This document shows, piece after piece, positions 1-7,319 of a stretch of 20,751 nt of DNA. The notes beneath the pieces were generated by a model that was given only the letters and a program-made list of their open reading frames with translations, made no database searches and was not told the origin of the DNA. The translations under genes and the position numbers were made by a program. Every line of letters starts with the position of its first letter. Positions within the stretch are counted from its first letter, which is position 1. The DNA comes from JAUXEH01 sp965602945 (GTDB lineage Bacteria; Acidobacteriota; Aminicenantia; Aminicenantales; Aminicenantaceae), in the NCBI GenBank assembly GCA_965602945.1, contig CBFDBC010000044.1, forward strand, positions 1 through 20,751. The letters run 5' to 3'.

Positions 1-14
1 ATACGGATCACGCC

Positions 15-44
15 TTAGACCTGATCCCGCATTCTTGCTAGAAT
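15..44 (+). promoter_or_regulatory. Candidate extended -10 promoter for the sigma-factor operon
   Basis: An extended -10 element (TG, one base, then TAGAAT at 39-44) lies about 42 bp before the first sigma-factor ATG. The -35 region is poor: TTAGAC at 15-20 with an 18-bp spacer matches the consensus weakly. An extended -10 can compensate for a weak -35 in housekeeping promoters. Transcription would start near 51, giving a leader of about 35 nt. If the operon is autoregulated by its own ECF factor, another promoter may lie upstream of the window. Confidence 0.35.
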
Positions 45-50
45 AAAAGA

Positions 51-102
51 GGTTAAACGTTTACCTCGGCTCAGCCGTAAACAGGATGAATGAAACGTTC
101 AT
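51..102 (+). promoter_or_regulatory. Leader with overlapping inverted repeats ending at the sigma-factor start
   Basis: TAAACGTTTA (54-63) is a perfect 10-bp palindrome. GTTTAC (59-64) also pairs with GTAAAC (77-82), enclosing GGC/GCC (68-70 and 74-76) around a TCA loop. The same GTTTAC segment therefore takes part in two mutually exclusive pairings. A third inverted repeat, ATGAA/TTCAT (90-94 and 98-102), covers the second possible ATG at 101. AAACGTT occurs at 55-61 and again at 93-99. These could be a protein-binding operator, an RNA structure affecting translation, or both. Confidence 0.35.
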
Positions 103-631
103 GGAAGAGAATGAAATCATCTCCCGCTGCCTGAACGGCGACACCGAGGCGTTTGAAATGATCGTCATCCGATATCAGGAACCATTGATGGCGCTCTGCT
201 GGAGCGTCCTCAGGAATCCAGAGGAAGCGCGGGACGCCACCCAGGACGCATTCGTCCAGGCATTGCGCCATCTGGACCGGTACGACCGGAGCCGGAGCCT
301 CAAGAACTGGCTGTATTCCATCGCCTATCACCGGTGCCTGGACAAGATCCGTAAGGAGAAGTCCTTTCTGCTCTACATGAGGAAAAGTGCAGCCGTGGAG
401 TTCCCTCATGGCGCGGTTGAGAACCAAGGTCCCGACCTGGATTTCTCGGAGGGCATCAACCGGCTGCTGGGCATGCTTCCGGACAGGGAACGGATCGCTC
501 TGCTCCTGAAAGTGCGGGACGGTTACACCGCCGTCGAGATCGCCCAGGTCTTCGACTGCGCCGAAAGCACGGCGCGGGTATATCTGTTCAACGCCCGGCG
601 CAAGCTCAGGAAATGGCTGAAGGAGAAATAG
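86..631 (+). CDS. ECF-type RNA polymerase sigma factor (sigma-70 family)
   Basis: This 181-residue protein has the two-domain layout of extracytoplasmic-function sigma factors. Region 2 covers about residues 23-92, with the stretch DATQDAFVQALRHL and then NWLYSIAYHRCLDKIRK, the usual core-binding and -10-recognition segment. Region 4 covers about 124-178 and ends in a helix-turn-helix (YTAVEIAQVFDCAESTARVY) for -35 recognition. Length fits the family (about 160-200). It should direct RNA polymerase to a small regulon when released by the anti-sigma factor encoded 1 bp downstream. The start is uncertain: ATG at 86 has AGG immediately before it and ATG at 101 has no better ribosome-binding site. 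The specific ECF subgroup and its signal cannot be read from the sequence. Confidence 0.93.
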   Translation: MNETFMEENEIISRCLNGDTEAFEMIVIRYQEPLMALCWSVLRNPEEARDATQDAFVQALRHLDRYDRSRSLKNWLYSIAYHRCLDKIRKEKSFLLYMRKSAAVEFPHGAVENQGPDLDFSEGINRLLGMLPDRERIALLLKVRDGYTAVEIAQVFDCAESTARVYLFNARRKLRKWLKEK

Positions 632-632
632 A

Positions 633-1130
633 ATGTGTAGACTCTGCGAGGTCCTGTATGTGCTGGTTCCCATCCACCCCTTCCGGGGGTGGCTGCTTCG
701 GAAGCACATGGCCGGGTGCCCACGCTGCAGCCGGGATCTTACCCTGACTGGCCCGGCCGCCCGCGCCGTGGCGGAGATCCCGCCCTGGATCAGGCTTGAA
801 TCCAGCCTATGGCCCCGGGTCAAGGCGGAGATCTCCGTTCCCCGATCCGAGCCGGGATCCGGAAAGATCCGGCCGGCGGGCCCCCCGGCTTTCATCCACT
901 GGCGGTATGCCGTGGCCGCACTGAGCCTGGTGCTCTTCATCGCCGCCCATGTCCTGATCCAGCAGAGGCTCCCCGTCTCCTCCACTCCCGGGATGACCGC
1001 CGCGGCCCCGTCCAGCGTCACCGTGAACTTCGCCGAGGTTCAAGGGAAAAAGGCCCGCCACCATATCTACAAGACCTCATCCAGGTCCTACATCTGGTTT
1101 GTCCAGACCAAGGACAACGGAGGAGAATGA
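633..1130 (+). CDS. Membrane-bound anti-sigma factor with zinc-finger-like motif
   Basis: The 165-residue protein begins with a cysteine-rich segment. Cys2 or Cys5, then His25, Cys29 and Cys32 in KHMAGCPRCSRDL, match the spacing of the ZAS/zf-HC2 anti-sigma motif (C...HxxxCxxC). A single hydrophobic helix at about 91-109 (YAVAALSLVLFIAAHVLI) should span the inner membrane, leaving about 55 residues in the periplasm as a possible sensor. The AGGAG at 621-625 sits 7 bp before the ATG, inside the sigma-factor 3' end, so the two genes are probably co-translated. Known ZAS proteins hold the cognate ECF sigma factor at the membrane; that role is inferred here from motif, topology and position. The ligand and the mechanism of release are unknown. 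Confidence 0.85.
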   Translation: MCRLCEVLYVLVPIHPFRGWLLRKHMAGCPRCSRDLTLTGPAARAVAEIPPWIRLESSLWPRVKAEISVPRSEPGSGKIRPAGPPAFIHWRYAVAALSLVLFIAAHVLIQQRLPVSSTPGMTAAAPSSVTVNFAEVQGKKARHHIYKTSSRSYIWFVQTKDNGGE

Positions 1131-2104
1131 TGCGCGCATACACGCACCTGTTACTAATGTCCGCCCTGATCTGTGGAACCGTGGCCCCGGCCGTGACCGC
1201 TCAGGATGTCATCATAGAAGCCCGTCTTTTCAAGGGATCACGGCAGGCCCAGGTCGCCGGCTCCGATGTCGTGGTTTCGTCCTTCGTCGATCCCCTGGTC
1301 GTGTCCAGTGATCCGGCCAGGATCCGTACGGAACAAGGGCAGATTGCAGCCATACGGGCCGAGCTCTTCGACATCTATCAACTCCGCAGCGTCAATCACA
1401 TCATCACCAGCCGCTTTATCTGGGACGGGAAGAAGACAAACCTGGGGGGGACCATCACCCTGTCCGAACGGAACTATCCCATCGCCTTCTATCCGGAGCG
1501 GATCTCCCCGCAGGGATTGCGGCTCAGGGTCAAGGTCGACCGGACCGCCGAACAAGGCTCTCCGGGAGAAAAGGACGCCGGCCAGGCCTTACTGGACACG
1601 GAGATAGACCTCGAGTACAACTGGCCCGTGGTCCTGGGCTTCCCGGAGAACGGCCACGTGTATTTCCTCTCCGTCAGCCTGGCCAGAAGAAAGGTCGACC
1701 CCGGCAGCGAGCGCGTGGTACCCGGCAGCTTCGGCGGCGAAGGATACCTCCCCCCGCCGCTCCCGCTGCGGGAAGTGACACCCGAATACCCGGCCGCCCT
1801 CAAAGAGACGCTGACGGAGGGGACCGTCATCCTCAACCTCAGCATCGACACGCAGGGGCGCGTGGCCAAGGTCACCACACTGATATCCACTCATCCGGCG
1901 CTGGAGCGGTCCGCGCACACCGCATTGAAGGAGTGGCGCTACGAACCGGTCCTCAAGCAGGGACGCCCCATCCCGGCGGTGTTCGCCGTGGCCGTGGAGT
2001 TCCGGCTTAGGGAAGGCCCGGCCATCAAGGACATACCGGACCCGGAAAATCGGGACAGAGGATACCGGGCTCCCATGCTCCCCGCGCCACCCGTGCGCTG
2101 GTGA
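1127..2104 (+). CDS. Exported protein with C-terminal TonB domain
   Basis: Translation gives 325 residues. A signal peptide (about 1-25, ending AVTA before Gln) is followed by a beta-rich region of unknown family (26-205). A TonB C-terminal domain follows at about 212-296: a VTPEYP-like entry, GTVILNLSIDTQGRVAKV, and ALKEWRYEPVLKQGRPIP. Unlike classical TonB it has no long proline/lysine-rich periplasmic spacer and its only hydrophobic segment looks cleavable, so it probably does not transduce energy from ExbBD; it may act as a periplasmic interaction module. The start overlaps the anti-sigma stop as ATGA. A second in-frame ATG at 1130 has the better spacing to GGAGG at 1119-1123 and may be the true start. 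The frame stays open upstream to 809, but that extension overlaps the anti-sigma gene and is rejected. Confidence 0.85.
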   Translation: MMRAYTHLLLMSALICGTVAPAVTAQDVIIEARLFKGSRQAQVAGSDVVVSSFVDPLVVSSDPARIRTEQGQIAAIRAELFDIYQLRSVNHIITSRFIWDGKKTNLGGTITLSERNYPIAFYPERISPQGLRLRVKVDRTAEQGSPGEKDAGQALLDTEIDLEYNWPVVLGFPENGHVYFLSVSLARRKVDPGSERVVPGSFGGEGYLPPPLPLREVTPEYPAALKETLTEGTVILNLSIDTQGRVAKVTTLISTHPALERSAHTALKEWRYEPVLKQGRPIPAVFAVAVEFRLREGPAIKDIPDPENRDRGYRAPMLPAPPVRW

Positions 2105-2119
2105 CCCGAGAATAACGAC

Positions 2120-4180
2120 ATGGGACATCCGATCACTCTCCATCGCCGGCTGGCGGCCGTTCCACTCTTGATCGTGCTCCTGGCAGGCCCTGGCGGCACC
2201 CAGGATAGAACTCAGGACACCGGGCTCCAGTATGAGGTGGCAGTGACCCTCAAGCTCATCCAGGTTTATGTACTGGACAAGAGCGGCAAACCGGTAACGG
2301 ACCTGAACATATCGGATTTTACGGTATTCGACGACGGCCAGCCGCGGACCGTCACCGAGTTCGAAAAACACCTGATTCCGGTCGTACCCGTCGAAGGAGC
2401 GGATGCGCTCGAGGAGATGCCCACAGACCCGGGCCTCGGAGGCCCGCCGCAGCTGCCCCGCAAGTTCTTCTTCCTTTTCGACCTGGCGCGCATGAAAGTC
2501 GATGGACTCAATGAATCGAAGAAGGCGGCCCTGAATTTCCTCGACACCCAGGTCCGGGCAACGGACGAGGTGGGGATCCTGGTCTTCTCCCTACTGCGGG
2601 GTATCGCCCTCCACGAATACATCAGCAGCGACCATGCCAAGGTCAGGGAGATCATATCGAATTTCAATGAGATGATCTGGGGCGGAGCGATCGACCCGTT
2701 CCAAAGGCAGTCCAGGAGCCGGGGCGACCTCACTCTGAGTGGTGAACAAGCTGAAGGAGAGGCGGGGATCAGGACAGGAGTGGGAGCCCGCAGCTACACG
2801 GCGCTGCCCGCATCCATCCGCACGGAACGAAACCCGGAAAGCGACGCCAAAGAACTCAAAGATTTCGACTTCATCGAAGAGATGGAGGAGCTGGCCAAAG
2901 CATTGGGCACGATCCCCGGATACAAGAACGTGGTGCTCTTCTCCGACGGATTCCCCCGGCAGCTTTATCAGGGAGACACGTTCATCCAGAAGAATATCAA
3001 CGAGATGGCCAAGGAATTCGCCACGGCCTCGAGCCCGATCCATACCGTCAACACCGACGGCACGCGTCACTTCTATAAGACCGCGGACGAACGTGGTGAC
3101 TCCATGCTGAGGAATCTCTCCAAGCTTTCCGGGGGCAAGTATTTTGGGGACGTCAAGCGCTACGAGAACATCAACCAGGAACTCCACACCATGACCGGAA
3201 ACTACTACGTCCTGGGCTACTACACCAATGAGGTCGCGGACGGGAAATTCCACGAGCTCAAGGTCGAGGTGGAGCGCAAGGGCTGCAAGGTCATCGCCCA
3301 GCAGGGCTATCTCAATCCCAAACCCTTCCCCAAGCTCACGAAGTTCGAGAAACAGCTGCGGCTTTTCGACCTGGCCATGAGCGACAAGCCACAGTTCCAG
3401 GAACCCCTGCGCTTCTCAGCCGCGGCCCTGCCTTTCGCCGAGCCGGGCGGGCCCAACGTCGTGCTGCTCTCCCGGGTCCCGAAAGCGGGCCTGCAGGATG
3501 TCCTGGACGGAGAGATCGAGCTGGTGACCCTGATCTATGAGGAACACAACCTCATCCTCGACACCCAGCGCAGGACGATGGATGCCGACAGCGTGGATTC
3601 CCCCGAGTTCACCACATTCTCGGTCTCCGCCCTCCCTCCCGGTAAATACCACTGCCGGGTGGTCATCCGCAACCTGGAGAGCGGCCATGGAGCGGTGGCG
3701 GCCGCCGAGATCTCGATCCCCGAGGCACAGGAGTCCGAGATGAGACTGTATCCACCGTTCCTGTTCCTCCCCGGTCGCGATTCTCCCATCGTCCATATCG
3801 AGGAAAAGACAGGAAAACGAGACGAAAACACCCTTTTTCTGGACCGGATCTATCCCCTCCTGACCGAAGAATTCACACCGCTGGTACGGTCATTGTGTCC
3901 CGGATCCCAGAGGATCATGGCGATCTTCAGGACGGCAGCGGCCGGAGGCGTTCTGGAGGGGGCCGAATTCACCGCGAGTCTGAGGCGGGCCGAGTCCCCG
4001 GATTCGCTGCCGCTCCCAATCTCCATAATCGAGGCCGGGAAAGGCGAGGCCCTCGGATCCATGTTGGCAGAGCTGGACCTGCCGGCTCTGGAGCCGGGGG
4101 ATTACACCCTGGAGATCGCAGCCCAAGACCAGACAACCGGAACGGCCGCAAGCGTCACACGTTTGCTGAGGGTGAAATGA
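2120..4180 (+). CDS. VWFA-related acidobacterial-type exported protein (first copy)
   Basis: This is a 686-residue protein with an N-terminal hydrophobic export signal (about 10-25). A conserved stretch from residue 38 (YEVAVTLKLIQVYVLDKSG and DFTVFDDGQPRTVTEFEK) is typical of the VWFA-related acidobacterial family (TIGR03436-type), in which a carboxypeptidase-regulatory-like segment precedes the VWA fold. The VWA core runs from FFFLFD (116-121) through YKNVVLFSDG (268-277) to NYYVLGYY (361-368). The MIDAS site is degenerate: DLARM at 121-125 replaces DxSxS, so metal-dependent ligand binding is doubtful. A beta-rich C-terminal half of about 300 residues follows. It lies 15 bp after the TonB_C gene and 36 bp before a paralogue of the same architecture. 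Role unknown; an envelope adhesion or scaffold function is inference. Confidence 0.88.
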   Translation: MGHPITLHRRLAAVPLLIVLLAGPGGTQDRTQDTGLQYEVAVTLKLIQVYVLDKSGKPVTDLNISDFTVFDDGQPRTVTEFEKHLIPVVPVEGADALEEMPTDPGLGGPPQLPRKFFFLFDLARMKVDGLNESKKAALNFLDTQVRATDEVGILVFSLLRGIALHEYISSDHAKVREIISNFNEMIWGGAIDPFQRQSRSRGDLTLSGEQAEGEAGIRTGVGARSYTALPASIRTERNPESDAKELKDFDFIEEMEELAKALGTIPGYKNVVLFSDGFPRQLYQGDTFIQKNINEMAKEFATASSPIHTVNTDGTRHFYKTADERGDSMLRNLSKLSGGKYFGDVKRYENINQELHTMTGNYYVLGYYTNEVADGKFHELKVEVERKGCKVIAQQGYLNPKPFPKLTKFEKQLRLFDLAMSDKPQFQEPLRFSAAALPFAEPGGPNVVLLSRVPKAGLQDVLDGEIELVTLIYEEHNLILDTQRRTMDADSVDSPEFTTFSVSALPPGKYHCRVVIRNLESGHGAVAAAEISIPEAQESEMRLYPPFLFLPGRDSPIVHIEEKTGKRDENTLFLDRIYPLLTEEFTPLVRSLCPGSQRIMAIFRTAAAGGVLEGAEFTASLRRAESPDSLPLPISIIEAGKGEALGSMLAELDLPALEPGDYTLEIAAQDQTTGTAASVTRLLRVK

Positions 4181-4216
4181 GGCTACGGATTGGATACCCG
4201 GGATAGGACATTCGAC

Positions 4217-6244
4217 ATGCAAAAAAACGAAGCTGGACAACGGGGCAGGACAGCGATGTCGTCATTTTTCCTGATTTTGGCCCTCGTGTGCCTGGGAACC
4301 CGGGACGCACGGACATCCCCGGCAGGATCAGGCCAGGAAGGGCTCCAGCATGAGGTTTCGGTCACCCTGAAGCTGGTCCAGGTCTATGTCACCGATCGGC
4401 AGGGCCGTCCGGTGACCGACCTGAGCCGGGGGGATTTTGTCCTCTATGACAATGACGAGCGCCGGGACATCACCGATTTCGAGCGCCATCTCCTGCTCCC
4501 CCCGGACAGCACCCTCCCTTCAACTGAATCCGAGAGCGGAACGCTCTCTCCGGGACCGGTACGCCTGAACCGCAAATTTTTCATCCTCCTGGACATCGTG
4601 GGCAACGACGATGTGGGCGTCATCAAGTCCAAGCGCACCGCCCTGCACTTCCTCGACACACAGCTGCTGCCGGAGGATGAGGCGGCCGTACTCTCCTTTA
4701 CTCCCACCACGGGCCTGAACCTGCTGACCTATCTGACCCGTGACCGCGGCAGGCTCCATGAGACCATCGAGAATGCCCAGGAGGTCCCGCCCGGGAAAAC
4801 GCCCGTGGGTATGACCTGGGCCTCGGAGATGGCACGGTCCGAGGCGGGGGCCGGATTAGGCGATGAGGGCGAGGCGGTCGAAGCTCTGGGCCGGGATACG
4901 ACGTTCATCGAACCTTCCCTGGCCCTTAAAGTCAGGACTGCCGCCTTCCTGCCCCTGGAGGTCAGCGAACTGGCTAAGGCGCTCAGGTACATCCCCGGCT
5001 ACAAACACATCGTGTTCTTCTCGGGCGGGGGCCTGACCCAGCTGCAGCCCCTGTACGAACGTATGGGGCGTGAGCTGGCCTCCTCCAACTGCCTGGTGTA
5101 TGCAGTAAATTCCCTGGGGAAGCGTGCCAATATCCGCGGGTCCCGGTTCATCGCAGACAACAACCTCAAGGCCCTGGCCTCCGTATCCGGCGGCCGCTAT
5201 TTCGAAGATGTGGATGAATACGAGGCCATAGCGGACGACATCCAGGAAACCACCGGTAACTACTACGTGCTCGGGTATTACATCGACACAGCCTGGGACG
5301 GCGAATATCACTCCGTCGAGGTCGATCTCCGGAGGGAGGGCTGTGAGGTCCATGCCCAGGCCGGCTATTTTAATCCCAAACCCTATCAGCAGTTCTCAGA
5401 GCTGGAAAAACAGCTGCACCTCCTCGACCTGGCCCTGAGCCCCAATCCCTACCACCAGGAACCCCTCCGCTTCCCCCTTCTGCCCTTGAGCTGCTCACAA
5501 TCCGGGCGGACCCATGTGATCCTGATGTCGCGCCTCCCTGTCGAGACGATCAAGGACCGGATCGCCGGCACGGCTGAACTGCTGACGCTGATCTACGACA
5601 AAAAACACACGCTCGTCTATTCCAACCGGGGCGAGATGATGTTCTCGGCCATTCCCGAGGACGTGCTGTTCCAGTACACGGTGGCGGAGCTCCCGCCAGG
5701 AGGATATCAGAGCCGGATGGTCATCCGGGATATGGATTCCGGGGAATCCGCGGTCGGCTCCGCCGCCTTCCAGGTTGCAGAGCCGGGGGCCCAGGAGCCG
5801 CATATGGACCCGCCTCTGGTGCTCGCCCCGGGGAACCGGGCCCGGTTCCTGCGACTGTCTCAGGAATCGCCGGAGGGCGAGGGAGCAGATACCCTGGCAG
5901 AATTCTACCCCTTCCTGTCCAACCGCTGGCTCCCGCTCATGGGGGACCTGTCCCGAGAGACACGCACCCTCATGGCCGTTGTCCGGAACAAAAACAACAA
6001 CAACACGGCCGTGCCCCAGCCGGAGACCTGGCTGTCGGTTCTCATCAAGGACGAAGCCAGCGGCCGGGAATCACCGCTCTCATTCGAGGTTCTGGACTCG
6101 AAACAGGACGGGCTCACCGATATCCTGCTCCTGGAACTGTCCCTGCCCGGGCTGGAAGGCGGCCGGTACTCCCTGATCTTCACAGCCGAGGAGGGCAGCA
6201 CCGGAGTCGTGTCCTCAGCCACTCGTGCTTTCTTTGTGCGGTGA
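4217..6244 (+). CDS. VWFA-related acidobacterial-type exported protein (second copy)
   Basis: This paralogue of the preceding gene shares the family opening (HEVSVTLKLVQVYVTDRQG), a VWA core from KFFILLDI to YKHIVFFSGG, and NYYVLGYY followed by a matching C-terminal half (QAGYFNPKPY, EKQLHLLDLALS, QEPLRFP, AELPPGGY). From ATG 4217 it has 675 residues with a good signal peptide: a basic N-region, then MSSFFLILALVCLG. AGGA at 4205-4208 supports this start; a TTG at 4190 and an ATG at 4256 are in-frame alternatives. The MIDAS aspartate is present but the serines are absent (DIVGN), and the later SDG reads SGG. A run of four asparagines near residue 595 is a small low-complexity insert. Tandem duplication is the simplest origin. 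Same operon and same uncertainty of function as the first copy. Confidence 0.87.
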   Translation: MQKNEAGQRGRTAMSSFFLILALVCLGTRDARTSPAGSGQEGLQHEVSVTLKLVQVYVTDRQGRPVTDLSRGDFVLYDNDERRDITDFERHLLLPPDSTLPSTESESGTLSPGPVRLNRKFFILLDIVGNDDVGVIKSKRTALHFLDTQLLPEDEAAVLSFTPTTGLNLLTYLTRDRGRLHETIENAQEVPPGKTPVGMTWASEMARSEAGAGLGDEGEAVEALGRDTTFIEPSLALKVRTAAFLPLEVSELAKALRYIPGYKHIVFFSGGGLTQLQPLYERMGRELASSNCLVYAVNSLGKRANIRGSRFIADNNLKALASVSGGRYFEDVDEYEAIADDIQETTGNYYVLGYYIDTAWDGEYHSVEVDLRREGCEVHAQAGYFNPKPYQQFSELEKQLHLLDLALSPNPYHQEPLRFPLLPLSCSQSGRTHVILMSRLPVETIKDRIAGTAELLTLIYDKKHTLVYSNRGEMMFSAIPEDVLFQYTVAELPPGGYQSRMVIRDMDSGESAVGSAAFQVAEPGAQEPHMDPPLVLAPGNRARFLRLSQESPEGEGADTLAEFYPFLSNRWLPLMGDLSRETRTLMAVVRNKNNNNTAVPQPETWLSVLIKDEASGRESPLSFEVLDSKQDGLTDILLLELSLPGLEGGRYSLIFTAEEGSTGVVSSATRAFFVR

Positions 6245-6247
6245 TCC

Positions 6248-6279
6248 GAAAAGCACCGCAATCCTAGAAAAGCACGCAA
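6248..6279 (+). repeat. Short tandem direct repeat just after the VWFA stop codon
   Basis: GAAAAGCACCGCAA (6248-6261) is followed by GAAAAGCACGCAA (6267-6279). The two copies differ by one inserted base and are offset by 19 bp. They start 3 bp after the TGA of the second VWFA gene. No function is evident; it could be a small duplication or a paired binding site. Confidence 0.5.
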
Positions 6280-6310
6280 GCCCCTCCAAATCCATGCTGA
6301 TTATTTGGCC

Positions 6311-6444
6311 AGTCCGGCAAGCTGATGAGGAAGCCGTCCGGAGGCGAGCGGGCATGGTTCCTCGAAGAGGAGAGCGAGCTGAGGAACAAGGTGATTTTGC
6401 TAGCTGGGGAAAATCACCGGGCTGACGTTTCAGTTTGCCGGACT
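6311..6444. repeat. 134-bp structured block bounded by 15-bp inverted repeats
   Basis: The ends are AGTCCGGCAAGCTGA (6311-6325) and TCAGTTTGCCGGACT (6430-6444), inverted repeats matching at 14 of 15 positions. Inside are two further perfect inverted repeats: GTTCCTC/GAGGAAC (6357-6363 and 6381-6387) and GGTGATTTT/AAAATCACC (6390-6398 and 6410-6418). GAGGAA at 6327-6332 could instead pair with TTCCTC (6358-6363), giving alternative folds. Such nested symmetry could be a non-autonomous mobile repeat, an intergenic palindromic repeat, or a structured RNA. No target-site duplication is obvious. A 55-codon frame (6325-6492) crosses the block without a ribosome-binding site and is not called. The rest of 6245-6540 holds only the direct repeat and promoter listed separately. 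Confidence 0.55.
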
Positions 6445-6496
6445 AAACATAGTAGTCGTCATGTTTATGAGACGGCTTACGAAATACGCTGAAGAA

Positions 6497-6524
6497 TTGA
6501 CTTCTATGCCGGTTACTTTATATT
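6497..6524 (+). promoter_or_regulatory. Sigma-70-like promoter for the secreted basic-N-terminus protein
   Basis: TTGACT at 6497-6502 and TATATT at 6519-6524 are separated by 16 bp, a good match to the housekeeping consensus, in a locally AT-rich stretch. The predicted start (about 6530) is only some 10 nt before the ATG at 6541, so the leader would be very short and would cut into the AGGGG ribosome-binding site. Confidence 0.5.
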
Positions 6525-6540
6525 AATAGGGGTGCCAACG

Positions 6541-7272
6541 ATGAAAAAGACATGCCTCACAATCCTGTTGATCCTTCTGTGTGCTTCCCTGCTGTCGGCC
6601 CAGAGCCTCTACGAGCTGGCCCAGAAGGAGAAGGCTCGCCGCGCCAAATATAAGGGAAGGACCGCAAAAGTGGTGACCAACGCGGACCTCGGGAAGAGCG
6701 CCAGATCTCCGGCTGTAAGTGTGAGGTCCATCCAGCCGGCTCCCCAGAAGGCGAGCGCGCCACCTCCCACGAGGAGCACGTCCCCCCGCGTGACCATGGA
6801 GCGGGAGCCCGATGCCAAGCAGGACGTCCAGGAGGCACAGGGCACCAGCGCCCAGTATGCGTCCCGTGTGCTGCCTGAGACCCAGAATGTCACCAATCCG
6901 GGTCTGGCGGTCGGCCGCTCGGACGGCCAGTACGCCTACGTCAACCTCTACGGCTTCCTGGACCTGGAGATCACCGTCACCAACGGTCCCGGAGACGACC
7001 TCCTCGTGTTTGCCAGGCGCCAGGGACAGGGTGTCCCCAACATGCTGCAGAACTATGTTGTCTACGTCAAGCCGGAACGAGGAGATTGGGTGGGCATCGG
7101 TGCGGGAGGCGGCGTGGGTGGTGCGGAGCGGTTCGACCTGGGTGAGGTGAGAGAGACCACCGCCGTGCGCATCGTCTTCACCAACCCGAGGCGCCCCTCA
7201 CAGGCCGGCGAATACCGCGTCGATGGGACCGAGACCCGGATGGGTATCGACGCGGTCGAGGCCCTGCACTGA
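6541..7272 (+). CDS. Secreted hypothetical protein with basic N-terminus and beta-rich C-terminal domain
   Basis: The 243-residue product starts with a clear signal peptide (MKKTCLTILLILLCASLLSA, cleavage before Gln). The mature N-terminus is lysine/arginine-rich (LYELAQKEKARRAKYKGR, then a TNADL motif), a pattern often seen in small exported proteins of Aminicenantes/Acidobacteriota. A proline/serine/alanine linker (about 60-95) leads to a C-terminal domain (about 120-243) containing DLEITVTNGPGDDLLVFAR, YVVYVKP and RFDLGEVRETTAVRIVF. Its layout resembles a discoidin-like jelly-roll, but that is a guess from pattern alone. AGGGG at 6528-6532 is 8 bp before the ATG, favouring this start over the in-frame GTG at 6532. 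It appears to be transcribed alone. No function is assigned. Confidence 0.8.
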   Translation: MKKTCLTILLILLCASLLSAQSLYELAQKEKARRAKYKGRTAKVVTNADLGKSARSPAVSVRSIQPAPQKASAPPPTRSTSPRVTMEREPDAKQDVQEAQGTSAQYASRVLPETQNVTNPGLAVGRSDGQYAYVNLYGFLDLEITVTNGPGDDLLVFARRQGQGVPNMLQNYVVYVKPERGDWVGIGAGGGVGGAERFDLGEVRETTAVRIVFTNPRRPSQAGEYRVDGTETRMGIDAVEALH

Positions 7273-7319
7273 CCCCCCCCGGATACGTTCCCCACTTCCG
7301 TACTAAATACCGGATAATC

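Noticed and set aside
809..1126. Longer N-terminus for the TonB_C protein starting at 809
   Set aside because: It would overlap the anti-sigma gene by over 300 bp; the start at 1127/1130 has a ribosome-binding site and a proper signal peptide.
6318..6330. CTGATGAG, resembling the hammerhead ribozyme core
   Set aside because: No matching GAAA segment or cleavage-site stem arrangement follows at the required positions.
6327..6363. Resemblance to group II intron domain V (AAGCCGT ... GGTTC)
   Set aside because: The lower stem can be drawn with the AGC triad, but the upper stem is only about 3 bp with no GNRA-type loop, the length is short, and no intron reverse transcriptase is nearby.
6325..6492. 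55-codon plus-strand frame across the structured block
   Set aside because: It has no ribosome-binding site, recognisable domain or promoter; the nested inverted repeats explain the sequence better.
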